Of a DNA stretch of 64,000 bases, positions 33,234-43,647 are shown in pieces. How positions within the stretch are numbered: the stretch's first letter is position 1; each line of letters begins with the position of its first letter. Under the pieces are notes generated by a model, which saw only the letters and a program-made list of their open reading frames with translations, searched no databases and was not told the DNA's origin. Position numbers and translations under genes: made by a program. Source of the stretch: Cydia pomonella (Eukaryota; Arthropoda; Insecta; Lepidoptera; Tortricidae); assembly GCF_033807575.1 (NCBI RefSeq), contig NC_084704.1, positions 35,131,968 to 35,195,967 on the forward strand, written 5' to 3'.

Positions 33234-33400
33234 GGCTGTCACTCAAAAAAGTACCTTGTTTCAAGGTCGACATAGTTGTAAATTCAAGTGATGATGCGTG
33301 TGAGGTTTTGATACGTAGCTGACAGACACTCAAAAAAGTACCTTATTACAAGGTCGACATAGTTGTAAACGCAAGTGATGATAATGTCTGAGGTTTTTGA
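33234..33400. repeat. Two-copy tandem repeat, period about 87 bp
   Basis: CACTCAAAAAAGTACCTT, CAAGGTCGACATAGTTGTAAA, CAAGTGATGAT and TGAGGTTTTGAT occur twice (33240 and 33327). Each unit contains a CAAGGTCG nuclear-receptor-like half-site; in copy 1 it reads TTCAAGGTCG. Confidence 0.8.
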
Positions 33401-33899
33401 TTGTCGCTTCGTGAAATAATGCTTTATGGGTTTTTGGTAAAGTTGATATTGCTCTGATAAGTAGTTTGGTATCATGACATACAATAAATAAACATTTCAA
33501 AATTGATTAGAAGATGTGGATAGCTATCATATCAATTATCCCGTGTGAATGTCATGATATTCATGATAAGAATTGCCACTTGAGCATGCAGAATTGCCCC
33601 CCTGAGCTCCTTATCTCTTCAGTGTGTCCAGAGTAAGTATAAAATCTCTAAAGACAACTGTTTATAAATACTGACGTATAGATAAAATGTCAGAGACTTG
33701 TTAAATAGTTATTACTGTATGTGAGGGTACAGTTAATATCAATAGTAGAGTATGAAACAAAGCGCTAAAAGTATCTACAACCCTGAATCTGTACAGATAC
33801 ATGTCTATTTATGTTAAACTGTTAGATAATCTTATAAATATATCCATAAACATAAACATATATTTGCATACCTATATTATTTTCTACACAAACTAAAAC
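33401..33899. other. No gene seen
   Basis: No recognised unit. Confidence 0.4.
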
Positions 33900-34184
33900 A
33901 GTCTTAGCCATACAGTTTCCGACAAGCAGCAAGTAATTTCGTATTGTACGAAGGGTCGGCCTGAAAACCAGCGTTGTAGTAGGTAAGCCTGCTGCAACAC
34001 ATGCTGAGGTTCGCTCCTTTTTAGCATCATAATTTTAAAAGTTTTTTTTATATCTACATGTAAACATAAATTTGTGCCTAATTAGTTTCATTTTAAGGCT
34101 TGTAATGTTTTGTAGTATTGCCTGTAAACATGTTTCAATGTGGTGTTAAATAAATAAATTATATGTCTATGTCTATGTCCATAA
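33900..34184 (+). mobile_element. Probable LINE 3' end with (TATGTC)n tail
   Basis: CGAAGGGTCGGCCTGAAAACC, GCTGAGGTTCGCTCC and a terminal AAATAAATAAATTATATGTC with TATGTC units. Tail structure indicates a LINE 3' end; no coding part is left. Confidence 0.45.
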
Positions 34185-34588
34185 TGATCAACACTTTTAA
34201 CGCATAAGTAATCTGACCCGCTACTTTTGGTGCTAACTGTACCTCGCCATTTTAAAAGGTCCACGTGTGAATCTAAATCACTAGTTCCTAAGTGTATGGA
34301 GTTTTTATCGTCATCTGGAGGTTCGGTAGTGCGAAGTGCTGTAGCTCTGAAGGCTGCTGGCGATATTTTACTTCGGCTCGTATGTTGGGAGTTAAAACAC
34401 TGCTGGGGTCAATATATCGAAATCGGAGTTAAGACCTATGTGGGAGAGCACTTATATAAAAGAATCAATGAAAATAGTGAATATTTTTTGTAAAGCTGTC
34501 ATGATATCCGGTTGAAACATTTTCTGGATATAAAAACATGAATTATTTAATTTTAAGCAATGTTTTGTAGTATTAGAATAAATTCACG
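34185..34588. other. No gene seen
   Basis: An 88-codon frame at 34227-34493 lacks recognisable motifs. Confidence 0.35.
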
Positions 34589-34820
34589 GCCCGATTCGAA
34601 GAATGAGATAGGATAACGTTAATTTCTGGTTAAGATAAGTTCTCATTTAGATATCGTTTATATGTGTATAATTGCCAGAAGCAGCTCGATTCGGGCAACT
34701 AATGTCACTTTGACGTTAGAAATATCGTAGATACGTCGATAACGTCGATTTTGAAATGTCGTTTGGCTATCGATCTTTTAAAGATCTTAAACGAGTCTTA
34801 ATCATTCTTCGAATCGGGCC
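34589..34820. mobile_element. GGCCCGATTCGAAG MITE, copy 2
   Basis: It has the same perfect terminal inverted repeats as 7988-8258, with the body inverted and shortened (GTCACTTTGACGTTAG, ATCTTTTAAAGATC). Confidence 0.8.
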
Positions 34821-35587
34821 GACAATTAATGTTTAGTAGTATGATCTACGAGTACAAGTTGACATTATTTTGCTTATCCCCACTATATAAAATTATAAAT
34901 GCGAAAGTAACTAAACGGACTGTTACCCTTTCACTTTTAAACCACTGAACCGATTTATTTAGGTGATACTCGATCGTAAAGGGCGCACTTCACTGATGAA
35001 GGTTTGACTATGAATATAAACAACCAGTCACAAATATAGCCAATGGTTTAAAATAATCCCAAACTCTTATATACAATCCCTATAAACATTTCATGAGCGC
35101 GATGTAGAAATCACCACTCCCGGTACAGCGCCATCTAACGTGTTATTTAGTAAACTGTTTTATATGAAAATACTCAGAAATCGGACTCGAACGTATAGTT
35201 TGAGACTTGGGAAATTACATAGGATTGTTTTTATCAATCATTGCCATAATTATATAAATAGAAGTAGAAATTATTTTTTTTATACGCAGATGCTAGCTTA
35301 TCATAAAATTCCTAACGGCTACTGGAAAACTCATCGAATTATTTACGGTATTGTCGCGCAACAAACTTAAAAGTAAAACTTGTTTTTATTAGCTGTTCCG
35401 ACTGCTATGCCTGGTCAAGCTATGGTAGGTAATAACAAATCAATGACTGATTTTTATAGTTCGAATCAGCTCCTAGTTCACCTTGATTATTGACGTTCAA
35501 TTCACTGGCGAGCGATCTTCAAGGTCGGGTCAAAATAAGATCAAAACCGTAAATCCGAATTGGTCTCTTTGTTAGAACTGGATTGAA
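34821..35587. other. No gene seen
   Basis: AAACCACTGAACCGATTTA near 34940 is typical of lepidopteran repeats. 35510-35545 shares GAGCGATCTTCAAGGTCG with 45388-45407. The 76-codon frame at 35140 has no domain. Confidence 0.35.
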
Positions 35588-36665
35588 CCAGTTGCAGAGC
35601 AGCGAAATAGGCAGCCCATAGTTTATTCATAGCGAGTTCACCGCTTTGCTCGTGCATATTCATTCGCTGCATGTCAAGAGGCTAACCAGGTGGCTCCTGC
35701 GTTACCTTTTAAATTTTGTTTTCCATGTTAATTTATATCAAAATGTATATATACATGTATATAAAGTTTGTAACTATGAACTACTAGTTTCTAGCCAGTT
35801 GCAGTGCAGTGAAAAAGGCAGCCTATAGTTTATTCATAGTGAGTTCACCGCCTTGTTCGTGCGTATTCATTCGCTGCATGTGAAGAGGCTAACCAGGTGG
35901 CTCCTGCGTTTCCTTTTAAATTGTGTTTTCCATGTTAATTCATATCAAAATGTATCTATGTATAAATATTATACAGTTTGTAAATATGAGCTACTAGTTT
36001 CTAGCCAGTTGCGGTGCAGTGAAATAGGCAGCCGATAGTTTATCCATAGTGAGTTCACCATCTCGCTTCTGCATATTCATTCGCTGCATGTCAAGAGGCT
36101 AACCAGGTGGCTCTTGCGTTTCCTTTTAAATTGTGTTTTTAATGTTAATTTATAACAAATTGTATATATACATGTATATAAAGTTTGTAACTATGAGCTA
36201 CTAGTTGCGGTGCAGTGAAAAAGGCAGCCTATAGTTTATTCATAGTGAGTTCACCGCCTCGTTCGTGCATATTCATTCGCTGCATGTCAAGAGGCTAATC
36301 AGGTGGCTCTTGCGTTTCCTTTTAACTTGTGTTTTTAATGTTAATTTATAACAAATTGTATATATACATGTATATAAAGTTTGTAACTATGAGCTACTAG
36401 TTGCGGTGCAGTGAAAAAGGCAGCCTATAGTTTATTCATAGTGAGTTCACCGCCTCGTTCGTGCATATTCATTCGCTGCACGTCAACAGGCTAACCAGGT
36501 GGCTCTTGCGTTTCCTTTTAAATTGTGTTTTCCATGTTAATTTATATCCAAATGTATATATACATGTCTATAAAGTTTGTAACTATGAGCTACTAGTTTC
36601 TAGCCAGTTACGGTGCAGTGAAAAAGGCAGCCGATAGTTTATTCATAGCGAGTTCACCGCCTGGA
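35588..36665. repeat. Satellite-like tandem array, 5.3 units of 196-210 bp
   Basis: Units start (CCAGTTGCNGTGCAGTG) at 35588, 35795, 36005, 36201, 36397 and 36604. Each contains TTCATTCGCTGCATGTCAA, AGGCTAACCAGGTGGCTC, TATATACATGTATATA and TAACTATGAGCTACTAGTT. The units starting at 36201 and 36397 share a deletion at the junction (TTCTAGCC lost), so that variant was itself duplicated. Short open frames in two units are by-products of the repeat. Confidence 0.9.
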
Positions 36666-37114
36666 TTCGGCATTTTAATTCCACACTTCATATCTGAAAT
36701 GATTCAGTTGTCATCTATTTTATTATAAAGGCGTTTGCACGCCAGCTTTAAAACGCCAAAGTACGTTGTAAAGAAGTAATTGAAACGAGTGAAACCTTAT
36801 CACAGCCGCCGTCGGCAATTAAACGGAATTAACAATTTTCTGTGTGATCCGCTACATCTGTACGACACTTAATAAATTTACTACGACCGTTATAGAGAAG
36901 GGTTGTAACTCAAAATTTGATTAAAGGCACTCAGGATATTTATTAAAATCTCTTTCGTATCTTGTCACGCTGACAATCAATATGAAAGTCGCTAGGGACC
37001 TCATACCAATGCCACCGTGACAAGGTACTAAATGGTACTGACACTAAAATTCCTTGGCCGTACATTATTATTCTTAAATAATAATTAAAGCTTAAAGAAA
37101 AACAATTGATTAGT
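36666..37114. other. No gene seen
   Basis: No recognised unit; the long minus-strand frame 36943-37359 overlaps the next element. Confidence 0.4.
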
Positions 37115-37230
37115 GATAGAGGCAGACAACAGGCGGTCTTATCGCTAACGAGCGATCTCTTCCAAACCGCCTTTGGGTAGTTAACCAAAAAGAGTAGGTG
37201 TTGCAAAAAAAAAACGTTATGAAGCCTACT
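37115..37230 (-). repeat. LINE 3'-untranslated fragment (CTGGAAGAGATC family)
   Basis: On the minus strand TTTGGAAGAGATCGCTCG, TTAGCGATAAGACCGCCTG and the nearby polypyrimidine match 58817-58870. The 138-codon open frame over it is not a gene. Confidence 0.6.
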
Positions 37231-37384
37231 TTCATATACACAATTTAGGTCAATAAACATACACGTATAAGAAATTAAAATAGACAAACATAAACATACA
37301 TACATTATAGGTACATATATAAAACGAATTGTATAAATAAATACATTACAAATAAACAAGTCTGAAATTATTTTATCATCAATA

Positions 37385-38040
37385 AATCAAATTCAAAATT
37401 CAAAATTCAAAACTTTATTCTGCAAGTAGGCCTCAAGGGCTCTTTTACAAGTCAATACAACATTTATAGTAACATCATATAGTGACATGAAAAATACATA
37501 ACAACACTTTATAAATACAACAGCCAATACCTGGGTAAACATTACATTATAATAATCTTAAAATAAATAATTACTACAATACAATAGAGATGTATAGTCT
37601 CTATGGATAAAAACACATTAAATCTGGAGATGTAAAAGGTCCCCTATGTCAGAGTACTAAAACTAATAAAATTTGGAGGTGTAAAGTCTCTCCAAGTGTC
37701 AAAATAAAATTTATACTAAATAAATAAACCGCGTCTGGACTGTTAAACTAGCAGTCTCATAAACTAATGCTACATTCTGTACATAACTAGTATGTACCAA
37801 GTCAAGTATATTATACAATATGACAGAGACGTATAGTCACCACGGTTAATACATTAAGTTTGGAGATGTATAAGGTCCCCACGGTCTGAGAAAAATAATA
37901 ATACACAATAATAAGATTTGGAGGTGTAAAGGTTCTCCAAATGTCAAGAATAAAAAATAAAATAAAAAAAATGTATGAAATACATATTTCACGATCATAT
38001 TTCGAAATACATAATCGAACAAATATATTTAACATTTATT
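37385..38040 (-). mobile_element. LINE 3' end with ATTCAAA tail and an internal duplicated block
   Basis: On the minus strand it ends GAATAAAGTTTTGAATTTTG with repeated TTTTGAA. A block of about 135 bp (GTATAGTCxC, GGAGATGTA-AAGGTCCCC, TTTGGAGGTGTAAAG, CTCCAAxTGTCAA) occurs twice, at 37580-37710 and 37815-37950. Confidence 0.5.
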
Positions 38041-38041
38041 T

Positions 38042-38251
38042 TTGCCAAACCCATGTTCTATTTTAAAAAGTAAATATAGTAGTGATTCAACCTTCAAGTT
38101 TGTTACAAATATAGCAAACGAAAAAGACGAAATAAAGTCCAATTTGTCCCCTGAAACAGAGAGGCACGTGGCAACCTCCGCACCGGAAAGTTTCCATAAT
38201 GACATTCCCGAAGTTTTGGGAGCGCCCTCCCGTGGAGATGTTATAAAATAA
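38042..38251 (+). other. Unassigned 69-codon open frame, hydrophilic
   Basis: Opens at a TTG after the AT-rich LINE end and codes for an acidic, serine-rich peptide with SNLSPETERHVATSAPES and SRGDVIK before TAA. Composition is protein-like, unlike nearby frames. No start ATG, promoter or acceptor AG is clear. It could be part of a retroelement ORF or an old exon. I do not recognise it. Confidence 0.25.
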
Positions 38252-38451
38252 TAATCACCTAATTAGATTCCCTTCAAAAACATTTTTATGTACGAGAATA
38301 CTCCTAGTCGCAATTCCGATTGAAAAACTACGAGGGAGATTTGAGTACGTTGAATTTATTTTTCAATAATCTGTTATAGAATTAATAATAATTCGTGTTA
38401 TATATTTTTTGGAATTCACTATAAGAAAATTAACACTCCATTAAAAAAAAA

Positions 38452-39130
38452 AAAGTTCGAACACACGACTGGGAGGTGCAATGCTACAACTGCCAGGGTA
38501 GAGGCCATACCCAGCGGATGTGCACTGCGCCTGCCAGATGTGTTAAGTGCCCCGGCCAGCACCCCACCTGGAAATGCCCAAGGAAAGAAGGTGATCCGGT
38601 GGGGTGCTCGCTATGCGGCACGACTGGGACCCACCCTGCCAGCTTCAGAGGCTGCCCCAACGCCTCAGGACCAAAACTTACCCATCAAAACTCCCAAACA
38701 GCTGCCAACCGACCCCCCCTCCCACCCCGCCCCCAACTGTCACAAATCTCCGCCAGCAACTACCCGCAGCTCAAAACAAGGACCCCCCCTACTCCCTCCA
38801 CAAACCCACTACCCTCTCCCCCAGAATCAAACTGCCTGGGGTACTGCGAACAAAACAAATACCAAGCCAAATCACCCGCTTCCCCTAAAGCCGGTCGGCA
38901 GTGGCAGCAGCAGCCCGATGCTCGACAGGGCGCGTGCATTCCGCGCGCGCATTGTTGAGATCGAGACAAGGCTTGCGGTCGCTGACGGCCAGCAGACCCT
39001 GCTCATCCTGGAGGAGTATGAGCGCGAAATGGCAACATTCAACGGCCAACGCCCCTCATGCCTTTAAATGGATACAACATCAAACCTAAAAATCACACCC
39101 AAAACTATTAACCTATGTACATGTAACCTT
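38452..39130 (+). pseudogene. Internal fragment of a Jockey-type LINE: ORF1 zinc knuckles and start of ORF2
   Basis: The plus frame from 38476 encodes three zinc knuckles: CYNCQGRGHTQRMC (CCHC), CVKCPGQHPTWKC and CSLCGTTGTHPASFRGC. A proline-rich stretch follows. A frame change around 38830-38900 leads into the frame that ends MLDRARAFRAR, VEIETRLA, LEEYEREMATFNG and stops at 39067. ORF1 proteins of this kind bind RNA. ORF2 begins at once (ATGGATACAAC at 39068, MDTTSNLKITPKTINLCTCN) but breaks off after about 20 codons. Both the ORF1 N-terminus and nearly all of ORF2 are missing, and an A run of about 14 bases abuts the 5' break. Confidence 0.8.
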
Positions 39131-39975
39131 TCTTCAATATCGTTTTATAGTTTTCGTATTTCTAAAATTACTCACAAATTAATGTTGTATGTAATCTACG
39201 TTTCTCATTTAAAACTGTGTCGTTTCAAACATAGACAGAGAAAATCTTACTGTCTTTGTTTTACGCTAGTACTATCACCTAAAAGAAAGGGATAAGTATA
39301 ATTTTCTTAGTTCTTACTGAGTGACAAGTTGTGCTAGCCAGACTATAGCTATGGAATGTGTATGTTTTTTTATACTTTTTTATTCCCTGCTAATAAAAAA
39401 GAAAAACAACTAATATTTTACAAGAATGCGATTTCAGAATTAAAAAAAAAGTCACCTAAGAATTTTAAATGCATGTAATTTCACATTCCACAATTTACTT
39501 ATAAAGCCATTCCTAATACAATCAAAATCTCAGTTACGGTATTATGGCGAGCGTTCGTCGTAAAATCTTAACGGTTACATAAAAGGCGCTTACGCGACTA
39601 GAAGAGACCGCGTTACGCCATCTCGTGGCAAAATGGCGTAAGTTGTAAGCATTTTAAATGTGTGTTGGGTCTTTTTCTGGGTTAAACAATGTTGTTCTTT
39701 ACGCCCGTAGTAAAACTGTTTCAGTTTTGTTAATGAAGATTGAAGAGTTACGTCAGCTTTTTATAATTAAGTAAAGGATAATAAATTTAATGAAAAATGT
39801 GAACCGCTTAAGTATATTTATTTCATTAGCATAGGTACAATAAATTTTATATTAAAGGATAAAATTGTAAAATTTACGCTTTCGACAGGACGTGGAAAAT
39901 GTGTAGTATCGCTCTCAGATGTATTTGCTTGATAAAAAAAAAATCATTAGCATATCTAGAGAAAAAAAGTACCTC
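39131..39975. other. No gene seen
   Basis: AT-rich; 39540-39650 holds CG-containing words (GGCGCTTACGCGACTAG). No unit supported. Confidence 0.4.
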
Positions 39976-40622
39976 TTTTTAGGTTTCCGTAGTCAACTAG
40001 GAACCCTTATAGTTTCGCCATGTCCGTCTGTCTGTCTGTCTGTCTGTCTGTCCGAGGCTTTGCTCCGTAGTCATTAGTGCTAGAAAGCTGAAATTCGGCA
40101 TGGATATATAAATCAATAAAACCGACAAAGTCGTACAATAAAATATAAAAATTTAATTTTTTTGAGAGTACCTCCCCTACACGTAAAGTGGGGGTGAATT
40201 TTTTTTTTGCTTCAACCCTAGAGTGTGGGGTATCGTTGGAAAGGTCTTTCAAAACTAATAGGGGTCCTCAACAAACATTTTTTGATAAAGTGAATATATT
40301 CGGAGATAATCGCTCCGAAAGAGAAAAAAATGTGTCCCCCCCCCCCCCCCCTCTAACTTTTGAACCATAGGTCCAAAAAATATGAAAAAAATCGTGGAAG
40401 TAGAGCTTAAGAAAGACATTAAATGAAAACTATAGCGGACATGCTCAGTTTAGCTGTTTTAGCAAATTTGCCTATTTGTTTAACTCGCGTGAAAGGTACC
40501 GTTTCATCCCTTGGTTAACAATTTACTATACTTTAAGCTCCAGTTTAGCTTATTGTGACGGAAGAGTAACTACGGAACCCTACACTGAGCGTGGCTCGAC
40601 ATGCTCTTGGCCGGTTTTTTTT
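39976..40622 (-). mobile_element. Family F element, full-length
   Basis: Starts TTTTTAGGTTTCCGTAG, with a (TGTC)n stretch at 40025-40053, CACGTAAAGTGGGGGTGAA, a 14-C run near 40338, and the end CTCTTGGCCGGTTTTTT. Minus orientation relative to 6815-7537. Confidence 0.8.
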
Positions 40623-40718
40623 TTGTTCAAACAAAATTATCATTCACTGATTAGTTCATAGGCTCGTATTTAAGTTGAGGTGACTTGTCAAATGAGCTAT
40701 TTACCGGTCATATATCCG

Positions 40719-40924
40719 AAATAAAGAAAAGACGCTTATCATAAGGAATATCGTACACAGAGCCGTCTGTTGCTATCTCTATCCCACGCGCATAATTATT
40801 TTACTGTCCCGCTCCCACAGTGTAATATCGTTCGCCGGCATAATGAGCGGGACAGAAACATAATTACACGCGTGTGATAGAGACAAAAACCTGGAATTCC
40901 TTATACTAAGCGTCATTTCTTTAA
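40719..40924. mobile_element. Foldback MITE, about 206 bp
   Basis: AATAAAGAAAAGACGCTTAT, TATCTCTATCCCACGCG, ATAATTATTTTACTGTCCCGCTC face GAGCGGGACAGAAACATAATTA, CGCGTGTGATAGAGA and AAGCGTCATTTCTTTAAT. The loop is about 30 bases. Confidence 0.75.
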
Positions 40925-41416
40925 TAAGAATGAGTTCATTTTAAAGTTTAAGACATGGCCGTTACGTCACTCCAAAATGGCGTCGTAAAAGCCTTAGCAC
41001 GCGGTATAGTTTACTTCAGTTTAAAGGCGGTTTGAGCGCTCTGGATTAAATTAAAGTTGGTTGACTGTCGCGTTTGTACGTCTGTATACTTACGCAGGGC
41101 TGCCCAAAATACTGCCAAGATTTCAGAAAATACATTATCTTAAGTCAAAATGGAGTTGGCTACTGTCCTATGCTGTCGGCTGTAAAATACTTCAACCGAC
41201 CAACCCCATCGATGAGAAAGTCCATATTCAAATAAATTGCATGTTCATAACAATTATTTGTTTTGAGATTTTCCCAACTACATTCTAGTATTCAACGACA
41301 AGTAGAAAATATTATACCAATCATTCTCATTGCGTGTGAAAATCATACATCGACATTGGCGAATTCACCTCGTGCAAATTGGCAGCGAGTAAAAGCTAGA
41401 ATAAAAGAAAATAAAT
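40925..41416. other. No gene seen
   Basis: No recognised unit. Confidence 0.4.
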
Positions 41417-42012
41417 CGGCCAAGAGCATATCGGGCCATGCTCAGAGTAGGGTTCCGTAGTTACTCTTCCATCACAATAAGCTAAACTGCTTAAAGCTTA
41501 AAGTATAGTAGATTATTAACCAAGGGATGAACTGTGGATAGTACGTCTTTTCACTATGAAGGGGAAACTTTTTGCTATAACCCAAAACTGCTAAACTGAT
41601 CATGTCCGCTATGATTTTTTTGTATGATTTTTTTGACCTATGGTTCATAAGTAAGAGGAGGGGGGGGGGGGGGGGACACATTATCTCCGAATATATCCAC
41701 TTTATCAAAAAAAATTTGTTGAAGACCCCTATTAGTTTTGAAAGACCTTTCAAACGATACCCCACACTGTAGGGTTGAAGCAAAAAAAAAATTCACCCCC
41801 ACTTTATGTGTAGGGGAGGTACCCTAAAAAAAACAAATTTAGATTTTATTTTACGACTTTGTCAGCTTTATTGATTTATAGATCCATGCTAAATTTCAGC
41901 TTTCTAGCACTAACGAACACGGAGCAAAGCCTCGGATAGACAGACAGACAGACAGACAGACGGACATAGCGAAACTATAAGGATTCCTAGTTGACTACGG
42001 AACCCTAAAAAA
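41417..42012 (+). mobile_element. Family F element, plus orientation
   Basis: CGGCCAAGAGCATATCGGG, GGGTTCCGTAGTTACTC, a G run of about 17 (near 41657-41674), CACCCCCACTTTATGTG, a short GACA array (41939-41963) and GGAACCCTAAAAA. Confidence 0.8.
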
Positions 42013-42224
42013 CATGTTGTTAAGACAATAGTGTGAATTCATAAAATGAAATAACACTTGTAATACAACCCGGGCCACTGGTTCAGAAATGTTTTTATTT
42101 TTTCTATTATTTGGACGATAACAGATCCTTAATCTTCGAGACCTCATAATTTTCATTGACTTGAGTTTACACGGCTTTAATGTTATTTTTATTTATTCAA
42201 TAACCTATTCCTATGAGCGGTGGT

Positions 42225-42490
42225 GGCAGACTGGATATGACGTCCGATCGTCGTGGGTCCCCGGCTCGTACCAATGCGGGTTTTTCGGAACTTATGTACG
42301 AAATATCATTTCATATTTAACACTAGCTTCTCGGTAAAGGAAAACATCGTGAGGAAACCTGCATAAATACATCAGCACGGAAATTCAAAGGTGTATGTGA
42401 AGTCCCCAATCCGCATTGGGCTAGCGTGGGGACTATAGCCCGAGCCCTCTAGCGCATGAGAGGAGGCCTGTGCCCAGCAGTGGGACGTAT
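42225..42490 (+). mobile_element. SINE-C copy
   Basis: The head contains GAGCGGTGGTGGCAGACTGG and a decayed B box (GGTCCCCGGCTCG). The centre (TTTTTCGGAACTTATGTACG, AAAACATCGTGAGGAAACC) is shared with SINE-B. The tail GAGGCCTGTGCCCAGCAGTG is the RTE LINE 3' word seen at 25612. Confidence 0.75.
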
Positions 42491-43279
42491 ATAGGCTGAA
42501 TTATTATACAACCTAATTGTGTCAACCCTGACGTATGTATTTGAAAGCAAACATGTTGTTCCGTCGAATCTAACTTGTGCTACAATTATAATAAGGGCTT
42601 TTACAGACGCCGCGACTGAAACGACGATTAGTATGACTAAATATTAAAATCCAGTCGCAAGATATTATTAGTCATTCGTAGATTATAAAATAATAAGTCC
42701 TAGTACAATCGGGAATGGTTGTAAAAGTTATTACGGAATAAAATATTATGTTTTGAGTTAATTTGAATTTATGATTTTAGAACGTACAGATTGTAAAGTG
42801 TCAATTTTGATGGCTACTACGGACTTTACGACTAGGATGTTTAATTAATTGTAACTTGAATATAATTTTTATTACTTTCAGTATATAAAATAATAAAATA
42901 TGCGTTCTAGAATGTACTTACTTAATGTTTATTTTTACGGTCGCCTTCATTGTACGCGATAAGGATGACTATGTAGATGGCTGAGATACGCGCCATATTC
43001 GTGAACGGGTGCTGCTGTTTGTGGAGACCGGTCTGTTTAAGCTTACATGAGCTACATTATTAACGTGAGACACTTCATTCTGTTTTTGTCTTTCGATTAC
43101 TTATATAAGAATTAAGTATCTCCAACTTTACTGTATACCAATAAAGTATCTAATATTCCATTGGTTTCATATTTGTAATTTTTAGATTATTTTATTGCTT
43201 GTAAAAATTTGACATGCAAAAGTGCCCCTGTGGCGTAGTTGTTGAATAAATGTTTGAGTTTTTTTGAGTTTTTACTGAC
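42491..43279. other. Intron DNA next to the exon; nothing else seen
   Basis: No repeat ends or exon-like sequence. It lies directly downstream of the minus-strand exon, so it is intron. Confidence 0.45.
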
Positions 43280-43405
43280 CTTTACTGGCGCCGTCGGGTC
43301 CGCGCAGTATGGAGCACTCCTCTATAGTGCCGAAGGGCGTGAACAGTTGCCGCACATCCTCCTCGGTCTGTTGTTTACTCAGCATGCCCACGAACAGCTT
43401 TCGAT
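43280..43405 (-). CDS. bru3: Internal exon of a Bruno/CELF RNA-binding protein (RRM2, N-terminal half)
   Basis: This is one coding exon of a CELF/Bruno protein, a family that binds U/G-rich RNA to control splicing, translation and mRNA decay. The minus-strand translation starts at DRKLFVGML and ends at LRGPDGASKG. It contains the RNP2 motif LFVGML and the loop block before RNP1; RNP1 itself (usually KGCAFVKF) must start in the next exon. The acceptor is TTTTCCACAG before ATCGAAAG. The donor is AGTAAAG followed by GTCAGT. The exon is 126 bp and starts and ends in phase 1, so skipping it would keep the frame. The wording KQQTEEDVRQLF with FGTIEEC fits the CELF3-6/bruno-3 branch better than CELF1-2/arrest. 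No other exon of this protein was found in the window, so the flanks are read as long introns. The family call is strong; the paralogue call is an inference. Confidence 0.88.
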
Positions 43406-43496
43406 CTGTGGAAAACAATAACAAATACTCACGTGAGACTTCATCATATTGTTTTGTCGGGCTTCTCACGTTTGAGGCTAATTTTACGGTTAACTC

Positions 43497-43647
43497 ACGT
43501 GTTTTTAGTCACTTGCGCGACATGTCGGCTTGTATTGTGGCAGTACGTGACGTGCGCCAATTGTGAGCGCTATGCACTGTTAGTGCTTGAAAATGGAGAC
43601 CTAGGCTCTCGGAAACATGTTGCGCGAGTGACTAAAAATACTTGAGT
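43497..43647. mobile_element. Inverted-repeat MITE (family L) 92 bp from the exon acceptor
   Basis: TTTTTAGTCACTTGCGCGACATG and CATGTTGCGCGAGTGACTAAAAA are its inverted ends. The inner block GAAAATGGAGACCTAGG is shared, inverted, with 45060-45185. Confidence 0.75.

Noticed and set aside
35646..36038. Two similar open frames of 60 and 61 codons
   Set aside because: They are the same position in successive satellite units, and later units carry stops or shifts.
35588..36665. CRISPR-like regular repeats
   Set aside because: Units are about 200 bp with no variable spacers, in a eukaryotic genome.
36943..37359. 138-codon minus-strand open frame, the second longest in the window
   Set aside because: It crosses a LINE 3'-untranslated block also found at 12285 and 58660. 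Its hydrophobic, low-complexity product matches no family.
38760..38969. Minus-strand cysteine/glycine-rich frame
   Set aside because: It is the antisense of the proline-rich part of ORF1.
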